Positions 1 through 14,344 of a DNA stretch of 64,000 nucleotides are shown here, piece by piece. A program made the translations under genes and the position numbers. The DNA is taken from the NCBI GenBank assembly GCA_022577435.1, contig JAKOON010000017.1, positions 863,501 through 927,500 of the forward strand, given 5' to 3'. Origin of the DNA: Embiotoca jacksoni (lineage: Eukaryota; Chordata; Actinopteri; Embiotocidae). The first letter of the stretch is position 1. Each line of letters starts with the position of its first letter. The notes below the pieces were generated by a model. It had not been told where the DNA came from, did not search any database, and saw nothing but the letters and a program-made list of their open reading frames with translations.

Positions 1-683
1 AGCAGGGACGAGCGGTTAGACATGATAAACGACAAACTCTGGATAGACATAGGGTGGAGAAGGAGCGGGGTCACCATCAGAAGCGGGAATTCATCCTGAT
101 TGATTTAGTCAGCAGCTTTATTGAAAGACTGATTGATAGCCGAGTGGGTCCAAATGCACTGGATGAAGAGGCATGGTTAAATGATAACCCTCCAGAGGGC
201 TTGGCAGAGTGTGTATGTGTGTGTCACTGTGTGCGTTTGTGCATACATGAGTGCATGTTTATGTTTTTTTGTGGCTTGGTTTATGATCCTGACAGTATAT
301 CTTAATATGGATGCTGCTGAGTGACAACAGCATTTATTTTGTTTCTAAAATGGGAGGTTAACTTGTAATCAAAATCTGTCAGACAGAAGCACATCTTCAC
401 AGACACACACTTCCTCCCTCAGTCACACACAGGTTATCAGCTCACACTCTCTCTCTCTCTCTCTCTCTCGCTTATACACATACAACAAACACACACACAG
501 ACTCGCCCACATGCACAATAAATCTCAAGGGCACAGCTAAAGTCAGAGCCGCAGGCATGAGAACATTAACACTCCTGTTTTGGTCTCTCTTACCATGCAC
601 CACTACATCCTCTTATCCTCCCCTCCATCCTCCATCTGACGCTGTCATCATCTTTCACACAATGCCAGCACTCACTCAAACAA

Positions 684-685
<2 letters not shown>

Positions 686-735
<50 letters not shown>
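686..735. repeat. (AC)n microsatellite
   Basis: About 25 uninterrupted AC units. Open frames across it encode only His-Thr repeats and are not genes. Confidence 0.95.
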
Positions 736-737
<2 letters not shown>

Positions 738-1050
738 GGACCTATAATTTATCTGCTAAATCTTTAGGCTGTCATTATCGGATCATTTATTCAAAGGGAA
801 GCTTAGAGGCTTTAAAGGACCTGCGGATTCCTTCTTATGTTACATAAAAAGACATTTGACCTACAAGAGTGTGACCTCATAGCTACATACCTGAGCTTAT
901 CCTCAAACACAACACTTCCTGTTTGGCTGAATGTCAAGTTTTACGCCGATGACAAATTTAGAGCTGTTTTAACGGTCAGAAAATGTGAGTCCTTTATCAT
1001 CAGTAGGTCAGAGGACAAGGGGAGTCAGTCAGTGTGCCAAAAGGAAGAAA

Positions 1051-1053
<3 letters not shown>

Positions 1054-1133
<80 letters not shown>
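1054..1133. repeat. (GT)n microsatellite
   Basis: About 40 uninterrupted GT units, one of the longest pure arrays in the window and likely polymorphic. Confidence 0.95.
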
Positions 1134-1136
<3 letters not shown>

Positions 1137-1667
1137 AGTGGTGCAATAACTGTGATCTACGAAGGAGAGGGCTTGTGTTTGTGCACACGTGTTGGCGGTG
1201 TCAAAGGGTGTAATCAGCTGTGATACGGGTCGAAGATTTATATTAGCAACATGTTTGTTACTAGAACGCAGAACATCTGATGTGAATCTGCGTGAGGAGT
1301 TACTGCACCTGTTGATCTTGAAGAAAGTGAAAGGTTTTCTGACTAAACAGGTCCTAAAAAATCTTATTGCTGCTCAAAAAAACATTGCTGAGGGCAGTGT
1401 TCCGGACGTGGCTTATTGAAGCAAGTGATGAATGAGAGGAAGGGGCTGCTGTGTAACTTCTCCCCTCCTCTCGTCATCTCCTGGCGCATACTGTATGTCA
1501 GTGAGTAAGCATGTGTGTGTTGTGTGTCAGGAATATTCATGCATTACTACACAAGGCAGAAAGCATCATGAGCCTGCTAACGAGGAATCAGAAGTGCTGT
1601 GATGGCTTGCTGTTAAAGCTGCAGATTGCAGATGTCCTCGAAGGCAACAGTACCAGTCCCACGGTCC

Positions 1668-1671
<4 letters not shown>

Positions 1672-1754
<83 letters not shown>

Positions 1755-1765
1755 GCGTGTGTGTT
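1672..1765. repeat. (TG)n microsatellite with GC interruptions
   Basis: A long TG array with interruptions (gtgcgtgtgcg) near its right end, followed by unique sequence. Confidence 0.95.
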
Positions 1766-4752
1766 TCCAATATGGGATTTCTGATACAGATTCTGACTGC
1801 TGATATACAGAATATTATGTCTTTTCTTTGTCCTTTCTTTTAGAGTTTTCTTTAATTTTGTACATCATGAATCATAAGCAATAAAGAACTTAAGGATGGA
1901 AAGTAGTTTTCTAAGACTTTACTTGTTGAACAAATGACTTGAATTCTTGTGCTGTAACTGAACAGGAATTCTTACATGAATAAAAACTGCTCAGTTCAAA
2001 ATTGTAAGAATTTCTTTACCAAAAGTATGGGAAATCTTTTGATTGTCTCAAAACACTTCTCTTTTACACATACATAAGTGCTAATATTGAGTATTGACTC
2101 CTGGGTGGAGTGCATTTTTTTTCTGGATGTTCGCAGTTTAAAACAACTTTATTATCCTTAGGATTTTCATTCAGTCAACCCCCATTTTTATACCGAATAT
2201 GGCATTTTTACAATAACGTTCATTCTATATATTTATTTAATATAACCATATAGAAGTTTTCCTTGTTAGTGGCAGACTCCACAATTCACCTGCTCGACTC
2301 TAGTGCCCTCTCTACGCTTGAAGGATTGACATGAAATGAGCCATGCCTATATTGTTTTTAGTGGTATCTCATTGCCTCAATGTTTTAGGTTACAGCTGAG
2401 GCGCACCAAACATTTCCTGCCGGAGGAACTTTTATTGTGAAGGCCGCAACTGTTGACTGACTTCTTTATTTAAACAAACATGTTTGTTTGGCTGCACTGA
2501 ACAGTCACTGTTATAGCTGCTCAAGCAGGGCTGGTTGTAGATTCAATGTCACCTCGGTAACCACAGGTGTCACCAAATCAACCAGGACTGAAATGTTAAA
2601 GATTATAACTTGAAGCGGTGAATAGGTTGATATTGACTCTCAGGTGTGTGTCTCGAGCCTGTTGGAGCTCAGTGTGACAGACAACCTCCACTCTGTGAGG
2701 ATGGTAAGGACAATCTCAGAGAAGCTAAGTCTCTCTCACAAACTCACACACTGAGTGACAAAGAAAAATGGATCACTCTCATAAACTTCAGAAATATTTT
2801 ACTGCACTTCATTTATTAGGGACACAGTGGGTCTGTCATGTGTGGCTCTATATTGCGCACAGATTTGACCCCACACATTCACAGTACAAACGCGCACACA
2901 CTCACCCACACACACAGTGGGTTCTGGGTCATGAGTTTAGAGCAGGAAGCAGAGGCTCACAGACGAGTTCAGTGAATGTCCCCATGAATGTTTTCTCTCC
3001 CCTCTCCTGCCACACAACTTTTTTTCTCCCTCTTTATTGGTCCTCACACCCTGCTCCCACCTGCCTGGCTCACGACGCTCCACCCTTCGACTTTCGCTTT
3101 CTTTCCACTCCCTCCTCCCTTCACTTCAGTTGTGCTGCCAACTGCTCAGCCGCTCCGCTCACACCACTAGCAGAGAGCAAGCTCTAATCCTTCACACAGC
3201 CCTCGAAACTCTGCTTGCTGGAGCTTAGAGCTCCTGAAAGCTTCCCAGGACCGGGGTCGGAATAAGTGCAGACAGACAAATGGACACAGAGACATATAGA
3301 GACAGAAATGGCTAATGTACACAAGAACACAAAACCCCAGAAGCACAAAAGCAATGAAAGAGCCGAAACGTTTCATGTTCACACAACCATTACTGTGTGT
3401 GTGTGTGTGTGTGTGCGTGCGTTTGGGTTTGTGAGCTCAGACTGATATGATCCCATTATTTCTCTGAGGACGATGTTAGAACGCAAGCATGAAGCACAGA
3501 GACCATCTAATGCAATAAGTCAATAATACATCCCATCATTGCACACACTCATGTGCACACACACATAAACAACACAAAACAGGCTGCCAGGGGAAAAGAC
3601 AAGCATTTTCTTCTTTGTAGATCCTTTTAGCCCAAGTTTTAACATTATCCCTCACATCCCCTGTGCTCTCTACTGACAACAGGGCCTAAGTGGACAAAGA
3701 TGTAGCAGAGTTCTTGCTTCTCATCTCTTTCATCCGAGGAGGTGAGAAATCATATGTGGGATATTTAAATAGAACCAGGAAGAGGGGAAGAGTCAAAATC
3801 AACAAATGTTTATGCATCACTTTTCGCATGACCCCACTTTGAGAGCTGACACACACACACATGTACACTTTCAGCATTAAAGCATTTCTGCAGATGACAT
3901 TGTGTGGGAGCAGAGGAGAGTGTGGCCGTCAGCAGGATTCCCTCTGCTTGCTTGCCCTTGAATGGCATTAAGAGAAGCCTGAGAAAGAGAGGAGATAAAG
4001 GAAAACACAACTAGTGGAGAGGATACCTGAACAAAAAACGCCAATATGTTTTACCTTGGTCTTATTTTCACAATCGGGAGCCAGTGTGATTAACTTTGTA
4101 GTCGCCACCTCTGTTGCAGAGATGCTAGAAATGTGACTCAAAATGACGTATATCTGGGCAAGCAGCACAAATCTCCTAAAGTTTTCCCAAATATCTATTT
4201 AAATTTGTGTCTATAAATCAAAATTGAAGTAAACACACAAAGCAGGCTCTCAGATAGAGCTGCAATATCCTCAAGTATCCCAGTTAGAGTGGCCACATTC
4301 AATAGAAAAAAACCCAAGTTGAAAACATTGTAATTTTCCTTTATGGGCACTCCTTCAAAGTGCTTAGAGTTCATGGGAAGCTTTGGAAAACATGAACTTT
4401 CTGTTCTGTCAGTCTGTGTGGTAAACAGAGCAGTCATAGGTAGCTGAAATCAACATAGTATGATTAAAACCCAAAGTGACAACAGTATTTATAAGATTCT
4501 ATATTTATTAGCTAAAACTTCTGCAGATGAGCCAGAAGTAGGCGTAGTTCTTGTTCATGTTTTAAGATCTGATTTGGGAGGGTTGTGATTCTGGACCAGT
4601 GGCATGACACACTTACTATACATTAGAAACGCACTCACGCAGACAAAGAAAAACAAAACACCACACTGAGCAACAACGCACTTAGGGTCTTTGACCTATA
4701 TTATATAGTGCCCACATTTAGAAACACATAAACACTCACACACACATACACA

Positions 4753-4755
<3 letters not shown>

Positions 4756-4815
<60 letters not shown>
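4756..4815. repeat. (CA)n microsatellite
   Basis: A pure CA array of about 60 bp. It sits only about 100 bp from a second, longer CA array at 4916-5019. Confidence 0.95.
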
Positions 4816-4817
<2 letters not shown>

Positions 4818-4914
4818 CCTGTTATTCACTGGCCTGTGATCTGGGTTGTCTGATTTACAGTAGCTATCCTCTTTCTAATCTCTCGTCTTTGGCTTTGCAC
4901 ACTTCAAAACACAA

Positions 4915-5020
<106 letters not shown>

Positions 5021-6714
5021 TCAACCACACAGATCATTGTATGAATTTTCACAGAACTTGCCTCTGTATGTCTCGTGGTTATGGCTATTTAAAACTGCGG
5101 TAACTTATATTAAGTAACATTTTATCTTTTACTATTAATTAAAATGATAGACTGATGTTTAACCACTAACTGTATTTTCGTTCTTTTTTTTAACAAGCAT
5201 GCTTCCTCCGGATCTTTCCTATCTTCCGTGTCCACACAGTGTGAAAAAATACACCTACAATGTCAGCATATTTGTGTGGAAGGAGGGCAAAGAGGTGATT
5301 GATCTAGCCTCTGCACCAACGCCCTGGCACTGGAGTCAGGAGTGACAGAGTGATGGAGGGGTAGGGAAGAAAGAGAAAATGCATAATGCTGCACCTGCAA
5401 CCTTAAACAATGTCAATCCTAAACTACCTTTTTCTTTCTTTTATTATCTTTATTTGTCTCTCAGCCTCTCCAAATCCCTATGTCAAACTCTCTCTGCCTC
5501 CGCCGTGGCCCCAGCTTTTCTTCCTTCTCCTGTTTGCTCCTCTTCCTTTTCCACTGTTGCCTTTCTTTCCATATTTGTCTTGTCTTTTACTCTCCCTTTT
5601 TCCTTCTTTTCCTCCCTCCCTTATCTCCTCTTGTCTTTTTGGCAGGAACAGTGGTTTTATTATCCAACGTCACCTCTGCCAGGATGGGTCAGATACTGCA
5701 GTGGAGCTGTCTTCACTTGGCACTTAATGTAGGGAGAGAAAGGAAGAGACACGGTTGAGGGGAGAGGGTATCATGCAGGTTGAGAGTTTATCCATCTACG
5801 GCACATGTTGTAGGTGTGAAGGTTCAGCCCGGCAGCCCAGCCAATGGTGTAAAATATTTGTGTTTATGCGTGTGTTTGTGCTAATGTTAAATAGATAAAG
5901 TGTTTCTTAGTCATGTGCGCTGCAGCTCCACTTGGTTAACGGTGCGTCACTGTGGCCGAGGGCTTTCTAAAGAGGGGATGGTAGACCAGACATGGCATGC
6001 CGATGCCAGAATGCCAGGCCTGGTCTTTGCTGCCAGCTCCGAGGAGCCTCAATCGATCCTGACAGCTCTGTGTGTCACCAGGTCACACTGACACACGGAG
6101 GCAGAAAAACAAGGACAAGGAACCATTTCATTTGGCTTTAGTGTTTTTCTCTCCTCCCATTTGCAACAAGACTTGTTTGTAGGGAGAATATTAAATGCTG
6201 TGGCTGGTTCTTTTAGTTAATGCTGAGTGCACTCTTAGCAGTTTATCATTATAAGTTAATTTTGTATTCTCTACAACAGCCACCAAGCTCAAGCCTTCCC
6301 ACTCAGACATAAAATTTACTGCTGGTGTGACTGTCGGTCTCGCCTTGTTTAAGAATTCCTTCCGTGTGGTTCAACCATCCGATTAAGTCAGGCAGCAGAA
6401 ACATTAACAGCAACAAAAAAATACTCTGCAACTCCACCGGCTAAATGGATGATCATGACTCTGAAACATATTTCCAGAAAAAGAATCACTTTTTTCTAAT
6501 TATTATGTTTGTCAAATTAGACACCAGTCTGGAAGATTGACTTCATTTTGAGAATGTATTTCATTTTGAGAAATAAAAACAATTTTTATTCATGACAACT
6601 AAACAGAATAACTCCTCTTTTGAAAGGAGAACTATTTTTACTTTATTGTCTCGATTCCTCTTTTTTTTGCTGAATATTTCCATCTCCTCATATACAACAG
6701 CTCTTCACCCGCCT

Positions 6715-6790
6715 CTGAAATATTTTCATTTTCTTGCCATGTCAGAACAGTTTGATGTCCTGACATGGCAAGAAAATTTAAATATTTCAG
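6715..6790. repeat. Near-perfect inverted repeat (hairpin)
   Basis: Arms 6715-6745 and 6760-6790 are each 31 nt and pair at 29 positions. The only mismatches are the adjacent pairs 6727/6778 and 6726/6779. The loop is 14 nt (6746-6759). The inner 17 bp, TTTTCTTGCCATGTCAG against its reverse complement, are perfect. A transcript from either strand would fold into a stem of pre-miRNA size. A miniature inverted-repeat element or a recent local inverted duplication is equally possible. I do not recognise it as a known miRNA. Confidence 0.85.
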
Positions 6791-9390
6791 GAGAGATGGT
6801 ATTTAAATATAAACATGATATAAAAATGTAGCATTACATTTTCTCTAAATGCAACTTGATGTGTTTATATTTCATGTTAAAAAGATATTCCAGCCATTTA
6901 GCATTAAAACATTTATGCAATTAGGGAACTTGTATGGGACAAAATTAAAGAAAGCATTATAGCACAATTGAAGCAACAGTGGATGAATGTACTCTGACTT
7001 TTAGCTTTTATGGTGTCAGTCAAGCTTAAAAAACATTACACTTAACAGAGTTCAGTTCAGTAGCCCCCTCTGTTAGATCCTTTCCTGCCCGTAAAAGCCT
7101 GTGTCGTAAAAACTCTATGAATTACATCATTTTTTGTGTAAAATGAGTGTAATCTGCCATTAAGATACATTTTATCTTGAGTTTTGAACTTGAGGTGAAG
7201 GAGAGTTCATGTGCAGTGATAAGCTGAGTCAGACTGTTTTAAGCAAACATGCAACAAACGTAAAAAAAATTAAAAATTGCCCAAACAGGAGCAACAGCAG
7301 ACACATTTTCTGTCTTGTACTGGATGTACAGACATTATGTGAATCACAATGGGAATAGACAGAGAGCTGTTTGTCACCCCAGCTTGACTCCAAAATGATG
7401 AGCAAATGTCCCCAGCAGACATTTGGCTTTCTGACCTCGACCTGTTGACTTGCTGACAGGCCGTCTGATGGCAACTCCCCCTCCAGGGCTGCAGCTTTGA
7501 ACTTGTGGAGAAACAAGGGCATGATGTCTGTGAGTTGGTTTGGAAGTCCTATAAAACAAGAATCCTGCACCTGCATTGGACAGACAAGAGGAACAGAGAG
7601 AGGAGAACAGCAGGGAGATGAAACAAACAGTTGTGAAGGAAACACAGATATCAGATCTGACTTAAACATAACTGTGTCAAAGTGATTCCATCCTCCACTG
7701 AAATGTCAGACTCGGCACTGATCTGACACATTCTCCTGACTTGTTTTCCAGATCGGATTCTCTCACAAGAAATCCAAAGATCTCCCTTCCTCTTTACATT
7801 TAGCGGGCTGTCAAAGGGAGAGCCTGTATCTGTGCTGAACGGCACGAGAAGGTGAACCAAGCAGATTGAACCTCAGAATAGCAGCTCAGTGCTCCTGTAA
7901 TAGCGCTTGTCTTCCTCTGAGAGTAACAGCTCATTACCACAGGACTGCCCCCAAGGACCCACCCCACCCCCTCTTTCCATCACCAGCTCCTCACCCCCCC
8001 TCTCAACATGACCTCGCCCCCAAGGTGGAGCCCCGACATCGTGACGCATATCTATGTAAACTCACCCCTCCTTCCTTTAAACTGCTATTCTTAGTAATTG
8101 TTCACGTAACTCCCGTTCCTCCTGTATTTTACCTTCCGCTCCAGCATCATAGCTGCCACCCTCATGTCAGACATATGACTCCTCTGTCTTTTATCAGCAC
8201 CCACCACTGCCACACACACACACCCCTCCTTTAGTCTCTGTTCCCCTCTGTCCCCTTGCAAGGTGGCTCTTGTCGACACCTTTCCTGATTTGGAAGCTTT
8301 TGATGAGAATTCCCCACCTCAATCTCTTCTGTTTCCCTACTTAACCCTCCCAGGGGCTTCTTAGATCTGCACACTCTGACGCAGACGCACACAAAAATGA
8401 CTGGATCATGCTCGGCGGGTTGCACACACACTGGAGAACAAGCGTGCACGCGCACTCGCTTGCTTGGTTATAGCCTTAATGAGGTCTCATCACGTATTCT
8501 TCTCTCTTCTCTTCTTCTCTCTCCCTTTGCTTTTTCTCTTTGTCAAGTATCATGATTTTCATTCTGGTCCTCTACTGGGGTGTCAAATTAAAACATTAGC
8601 GGAGACATCGATATGAACTGCTTTTGGAATTCAGATCAGCATAATAAACTATTGTCAGACTTTTCAAAGACAAATAAAGTCTGTGAAGTCATCACTGAAC
8701 TGGTCTCTCTCGTGAATAGAAAGTATCCTACGTTGTAAATGTTCTTATGTCGCATTAACGTTTTGAGAGGAAAGCCTATGTGTGAAAAGGTGGTTCGGTC
8801 ACATCATGAGTATTGTGACCTTACCGATCCACAGCATGGCCAGGTGGGTCCGACACGTGACTTTCATCACTCTTAACGGCTCTCAACGACCCCAGAAGTT
8901 AAAAGAAGTCCCCTTCAATCTGTCAGGACAGAAGAAGCCTTGTAGATAGAAGGGGAAATATCATCAAAAAACACTAAAAGAGTTCCACTTAACTGCATAG
9001 GTCAGCTGATATATCTGACTTCAAGAAACCAGCCATCTGTGACATCATCTCAGCAGCCATGTCAGAGTGAACTTCTGCCTCCTCTTAGTGAGTTTAGGGT
9101 TTACGAGCTGGCACATAAGAAGGTGGCCACTGTCAACTGCAGCTCCATCACAGATATACATGGTTGACTTATAAGGTCTGCATTTTGGGAAATACATCTA
9201 AATGCTTTCTTGCCAAGACAATAAATGAGCACACCGTCATGAAGCCATCTGCTTGGCTTAACTTTGCATAAAGGCATAAAAATGGGGAAAGAAGTCATTT
9301 GTCTTGCAGCAGTAACCTTATGAAGTCTCCACTGTTTTGCCTGGCAACTGCTCTCAGCACAAAAATGTACTCCTGTAAAAAGGTGACTTG

Positions 9391-9575
9391 TCTTTTTAAC
9401 ACTTCAGTTTTTGTACAGATTTAATGAACAAGAGAAATATGTTAATTTATCAGCACTGGAGCTGCTGCGAGGTGATATAACCTACTTTTAACCGAGCCAG
9501 GCTGGCTGTTTCCAATCTTTACACTAAGGTAAGCTCACTAGCTTTAGATACTTATTTAGGGTACAAATTTGAATG
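9391..9575 (-). mobile_element. Degraded dispersed fish repeat, reverse orientation
   Basis: The stretch contains a tail like 'tttttgtacagatttaa', then 'gagccaggctggctgtttcc' and an interrupted 'taagctcactagctt'. These match, in reverse, a dispersed repeat I remember from many acanthomorph introns whose forward strand has 'cagctagcctggctc' and 'ccgtacaaaaac'. I do not know its formal name or class. The copy is heavily diverged and non-coding, and its boundaries are approximate. Confidence 0.6.
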
Positions 9576-11192
9576 TGGTATTAATTTGGTCATTTAACTC
9601 CCATCAGGAAAGTAAATAAGTGTCAAACTATAAGATTTACAGCTGTTTACACTTCAAATTGTTGGATTTAAAATTGTACATGAGTAATGTATTAGCATTG
9701 GCAAGTATCAAAGTATTTATTAATATATATATATTTAAAGCTACTGCCTGTTCAATCAATAATACAACTTTATTTTTGTATTGTAGTTGTAGTAGGCTAG
9801 TTTTGTAGTTTTGCAGTAGTGGAGTTTTACATATTGATCCCATATTTGTCTGACAAAAGTAGTGTCATAAACGTGTGTCCAATTGTAGCCTCCCCATTCT
9901 TTTAGAGAATGCTTAGTTACTTTCCAGCTACTTTTGTTTTTGATATATCCTCCAATAATTTTCAGTGATTGAGAAGAGAGTCAGGGCATGGAACATAAAG
10001 CTGAAGGGGATAAGAGCTGGAGGAGAGTTTAAACAAAGCCAAGGACCTTCGACAGGGTAGAGAAAAGACTTATTATGTTGAGAGTCTCCTGATTGAATGG
10101 ATCCTTCCGCATGAAAAGGTACATGCAGCGAGGGCAACCTGTTCAACCTCAGAGAAATGTAAAGCCTTTATGCTTACTTCGCATTTTTGTCAAAACACAA
10201 ATAAAGGATAGATCCTCACACACCATTTTCTCAGAAACTGCTGGCTCAGCACTTTGCAAGGCTGGTTATAGTAGCTGTGCTTGGGTGATGGAAGGGCTCT
10301 TGATCCTGTTCCAGGTAGAAGTATAATCTGACTCCTCTCAGGAGACACTGAATATAGCCAAGAAGAAACCCACTCAGATGAAACAGCACACTTCAGCCCA
10401 GCAGCTGCTGCTGACGGCTGTGAGATGGACAACACAGTGGCATGAGCACAAGAGCCTGCGCTTCCGCCAGAAAAAAACTTTTGAATAACCGGTGCAACAC
10501 ACTTTATGTAAGCATTTCTCTTTCACCAGCAATTTTCCGGTATCAGGAGAATACCAGCACAAACTTAATAACTCACAGCACTCTTTAACTACAGCTACAC
10601 TCCCAAAGTTCGTGGTGGGCTGATGAGTTTGGCTGTGATCTTTATTGCTTTCCAGGAGGACAAAGAGCAGATTACTCTGTCTCACTGCTATCCACCTTGT
10701 ACTCTCCTATCTCTAACAATCTCCCTGAAGCCCTAAACATACTTTCACTCCAGCTGGATGGTGCAAATCTTGTTCAGTAATCTAAAAATCATCAAATAAG
10801 CTATTCACTATTGGAAATATTTGTTTTACTTTTGGGGACAAATTCAGTCAAAGTAGCGAGTTTGCTTGACATTAGATAGTAGCATGAGCAAGTTTTGATG
10901 CACCTTCCTTAATACACCTAGAAAAAGAGAGCAATCTGTAAAAAGCAGGGTCAGATATCACTCTGGAGGCTGCAGCTAAAAACGCCATTTTTGGATCAAT
11001 ACAAGAGAGAGCAGGATAAAAGATGGGAAGAGGAAGACGAGATACAATTCTGTGTTTCCTGTCCTCCACACGGGCCTCCCTCTTTTCACCATGAGGCTTT
11101 GCTATCGATCTGACAAATGAACTGTGTGCATGTGTGTGAGGCAGAGCAGATGTTTGTAACTCTCGACAAGACTGACTCAGCCAGCCTGAACC

Positions 11193-11327
<135 letters not shown>

Positions 11328-11480
11328 TGTGAGTAAATGGAAACCCTTTTCAGCCTTGTTTGCAGCATTTGCAGTGAAGAACTACACAAGAAATCTGACA
11401 GCTGCTGAATGAGACATTTGACAACAAGTGCATTCAAGGACGCTTGTTTAACTCTGTAATGCAATTATACTGTATGATGT

Positions 11481-11623
11481 GATTATTCTGACATTATTCA
11501 ACAACTTTGCATGCTCTCTTCTTAAATAGATTAAAAACACTCATTGCTGGTTGGTGATGGAAACATATGCAGAACTATTATCTTTCATCTCTGACATCAG
11601 CTGATGTCAGTGTCAGAATAATC
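11481..11623. repeat. Palindrome nested beside a 13-bp inverted repeat
   Basis: Position 11591-11610 is a perfect 20-bp palindrome, CTGACATCAGCTGATGTCAG, with a CAGCTG E-box at its centre. Directly after it, 11611-11623 (TGTCAGAATAATC) is the exact reverse complement of 11481-11493 (GATTATTCTGACA), 117 nt upstream. The arrangement may be the relic of a small inverted-repeat element. Confidence 0.8.
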
Positions 11624-12639
11624 CTTCTCTAAACTGAGGTCTCCTAAGAGGTGCGATATTAAACTATCTATGAATAAAAAAAAACTTCAGGGATTCATCC
11701 TATGTCGCTCTTTGAACATGGCTTGTTGGCCTTTTACAGAAAGGAGACAAGTTTTTTTGTGTTGCTGCAAACGATAAGAGGGAGATAACGCATGACTGTA
11801 GGCAAAAGTGCTAATGGATTTAGCACAGTGAGTGCCGTTACAGTGGAGAGCATTTACATGCTGGAACATCATGTAAGAGAAGCCAGTCTTACATCCTTCA
11901 CACACACCCTCCAATACACACACGTTCACCCTCTCTGATTGGTTAGCAAACCAGATCCATGAAGTTACTTATAACTGGACCAATCAACTACTCCATTTTT
12001 AAACTATTTTTATCATCCATGACCTCCTGTGAATGAATTTGTGCTGAAGTCTCAGACCGTCACTGGTTGATCTTTATCGTTCTGAGCTACAGGCAGGCAA
12101 TCAGTCCCTCTTGTCTGCTTTTACTTATTGAACATTGGCCCATTTTATACTGAAGTTTCAGAGAAAAATATCTTTAAAAGTCATTGTTGATTGTGATGTC
12201 CTGTTGTTTCATCATTTTTTATTTTTTTTTTTCTCTTGATGTCTTTTTTTTTTTGGTGGCTGTGTTCTGGCTTATTTTCATTGTTTGCTAGGATCACCAG
12301 AAAAAATGTTTAATTTACAAAAATAAATAATCAAAAATAATGTAATTAAAAAAAGTATGACCAAATGAACATGTCTGAACAAGATTAAGAGTGCACATGT
12401 TTACATGTTAACATTTCCTAATTAGCACTAAGCGCTAAGTTCATCCGAGGTTGATGGTCATTAGGTTTTCATGTATTTCAGTAAAACTAGTTCTGGACAA
12501 ACCAAACTTGTGATATGATGATGGCAGTATATGGAAAGTAAAGTGGTAATTTCTGTTGTCACAGTTCATATTGAGGCGGGGTTATACACTGTACATGTTT
12601 AACAAAATTTATGGCATTATGTCTGGTTGTGACATTTCA

Positions 12640-12790
12640 CTCAAAACCCCAAATGTGAACTTCATGGTGGTGCTAGAGGGGAGTGAAACAGGACGTTATC
12701 ACAGTAATTGTGATTTATCCTCTGGAGACCAGGAATGTGTGTACACAATTTTAACTGGCAGATTTTTCCAACAAGAGGCCAAAAAAATAA
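12640..12790 (+). mobile_element. Degraded dispersed fish repeat
   Basis: 'gtgaacttcatggtggtgct' followed by 'atcctctggagaccagga' and 'tgtgtacacaatttt' matches a very common fish dispersed repeat whose remembered core is a 'gtgaacctcatggtggcgctag' type phrase followed by 'ggaccatgaatgtctgta'. It is non-coding. The open frame across it (12556-12825) is incidental. Family name unknown to me; boundaries approximate. Confidence 0.65.
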
Positions 12791-13194
12791 CACTTGTGGA
12801 AATCAAATTTGGAGTTCCTAAATGACTAACCTCACCTCTTATACACAGGCTAACTGAATTTTACCAGCAGTCTCTTTAAAGCTGATATGCTCATGTTACT
12901 ATCATATCAAAGCCATCTGTAATTTAAATGCTCACACTGGTAACTATTTTGTAAAGCCTGCCAGCTAAATGTAGGAGTAGTGCAGAGTGGTTTCTTTGTG
13001 TTGTGTCAGATTCAAGTGCTCTCAGAAGTGCTCTCCAGCTGCGTTTGGCACCGGCACTCTATTTATAAAAAGTGCATTGAGGCGTGGGAGGAGAGCATTA
13101 TGTTGTGTCAATATTTCAGATGGCATAAACCACAGTGATGTGTTACTCAAGTAAGTGAGAGATGTCTATATGTCTGGCTACACACAAAGATACA

Positions 13195-13201
<7 letters not shown>

Positions 13202-13263
<62 letters not shown>
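13202..13263. repeat. (CA)n microsatellite
   Basis: About 31 CA units, preceded by a shorter interrupted CA stretch. Confidence 0.95.
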
Positions 13264-13265
<2 letters not shown>

Positions 13266-14344
13266 TGGCCTGGCCTATAATCATCCCTATTTAAAATGCT
13301 AATTTCCTCTCTCCCGCAGGTGCCTAACTGTGTTTCAAACTAAATTGCTCGTCATAGCAGGTCAATCTGAGCCTAATGAATTCATCTGTTCTCCCATTAC
13401 ACTTACTGATGCTGAATGGTGGATGACAGGTGCGCTTAGCACTCAAAGGTCTGAAAGCAAAGCCTGCAGCATCTTCTTGCTTTCTCAGAGTGCGCAGATG
13501 AAGTTCCACATCAACCTGTGAATATTTCAGTATTTGGCTTGGATGAGACTTGATCTGTGACCATCTCCATTACAAGGGATATTTTACTTAGTGGTGCTCA
13601 CTGACACATAAACTACCCATACGACTAAATCACCTACCACCAGTAGATCCACATCAGCCTATTTCTGACTTTAGGGTCAAACACTGAATAGGAGCAGCAC
13701 TTACTTCCATTAAGAAGATGTATAAGATACTTTACTGTGTGCATGTGCAGGAAATATTGACTTGATAAAACTGGATAATAATGCAGAGGCAAGGTTGCTT
13801 TCAGGACAGAGATCATTTACATTAAAGCACATTAAAATGCAAAGACACACATACCTGTAGCGTGTATTTAGTGCTTTCTAAGACTGCAGTACAGTGCAAT
13901 AATGCAGGATGCAAAACCCAGGATGAAGCATGATGGTGTGGGTGGATAGTACACGCACATAAACACACATACGGTACACCATCTAATGCTTTAGGTCAAT
14001 AACTCCATCATCATGGTTTACTTGCATGTGCACATTGAAGCTTAGAAGAAACAGTCTGTTCTTTTTGCTCGCTTGTGTTCACACTGAAACAGTACATTTC
14101 AGTTCAAGTAATGTGAGAGGGAAAAGGACAAAGTCTAAACTTTCAAACTGCCAATTGAAACCGTGCTATTACTCTGTCTTGGCGCCCACGGACCCCACAG
14201 AGAGTAATCACAGGTAATGATAACGGAGAGTGAGCAAGCAAGAATTTCTTCCATTGCCCGGCAACACGATACATGATGGTGCTCACTAGGGAGCTGGAGA
14301 GACGTGAAGAGGTGAAGTAAAGGGAGAGGCAAAGAGAAGACAGA

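Noticed and set aside
557..1843. Open frames rich in His-Thr or Cys-Val repeats
   Set aside because: They are translations of CA/TG microsatellites. The same applies to such frames at 11117-11464, 37189-37431, 39526-39816, 58315-58654 and others.
5410..5758. Overlapping open frames after a long TC-rich tract ending in a CAG acceptor-like site at 5640-5645
   Set aside because: The upstream residues are translated polypyrimidine. The frames after the CAG are unrelated to any family I know, and the downstream GTAGGG donor is weak.
7229..7669. A 146-codon minus-strand open frame, among the longest in the left 20 kb
   Set aside because: No family similarity, no heptad, transmembrane-plus-signal or domain pattern beyond a chance hydrophobic end, and no splice context.
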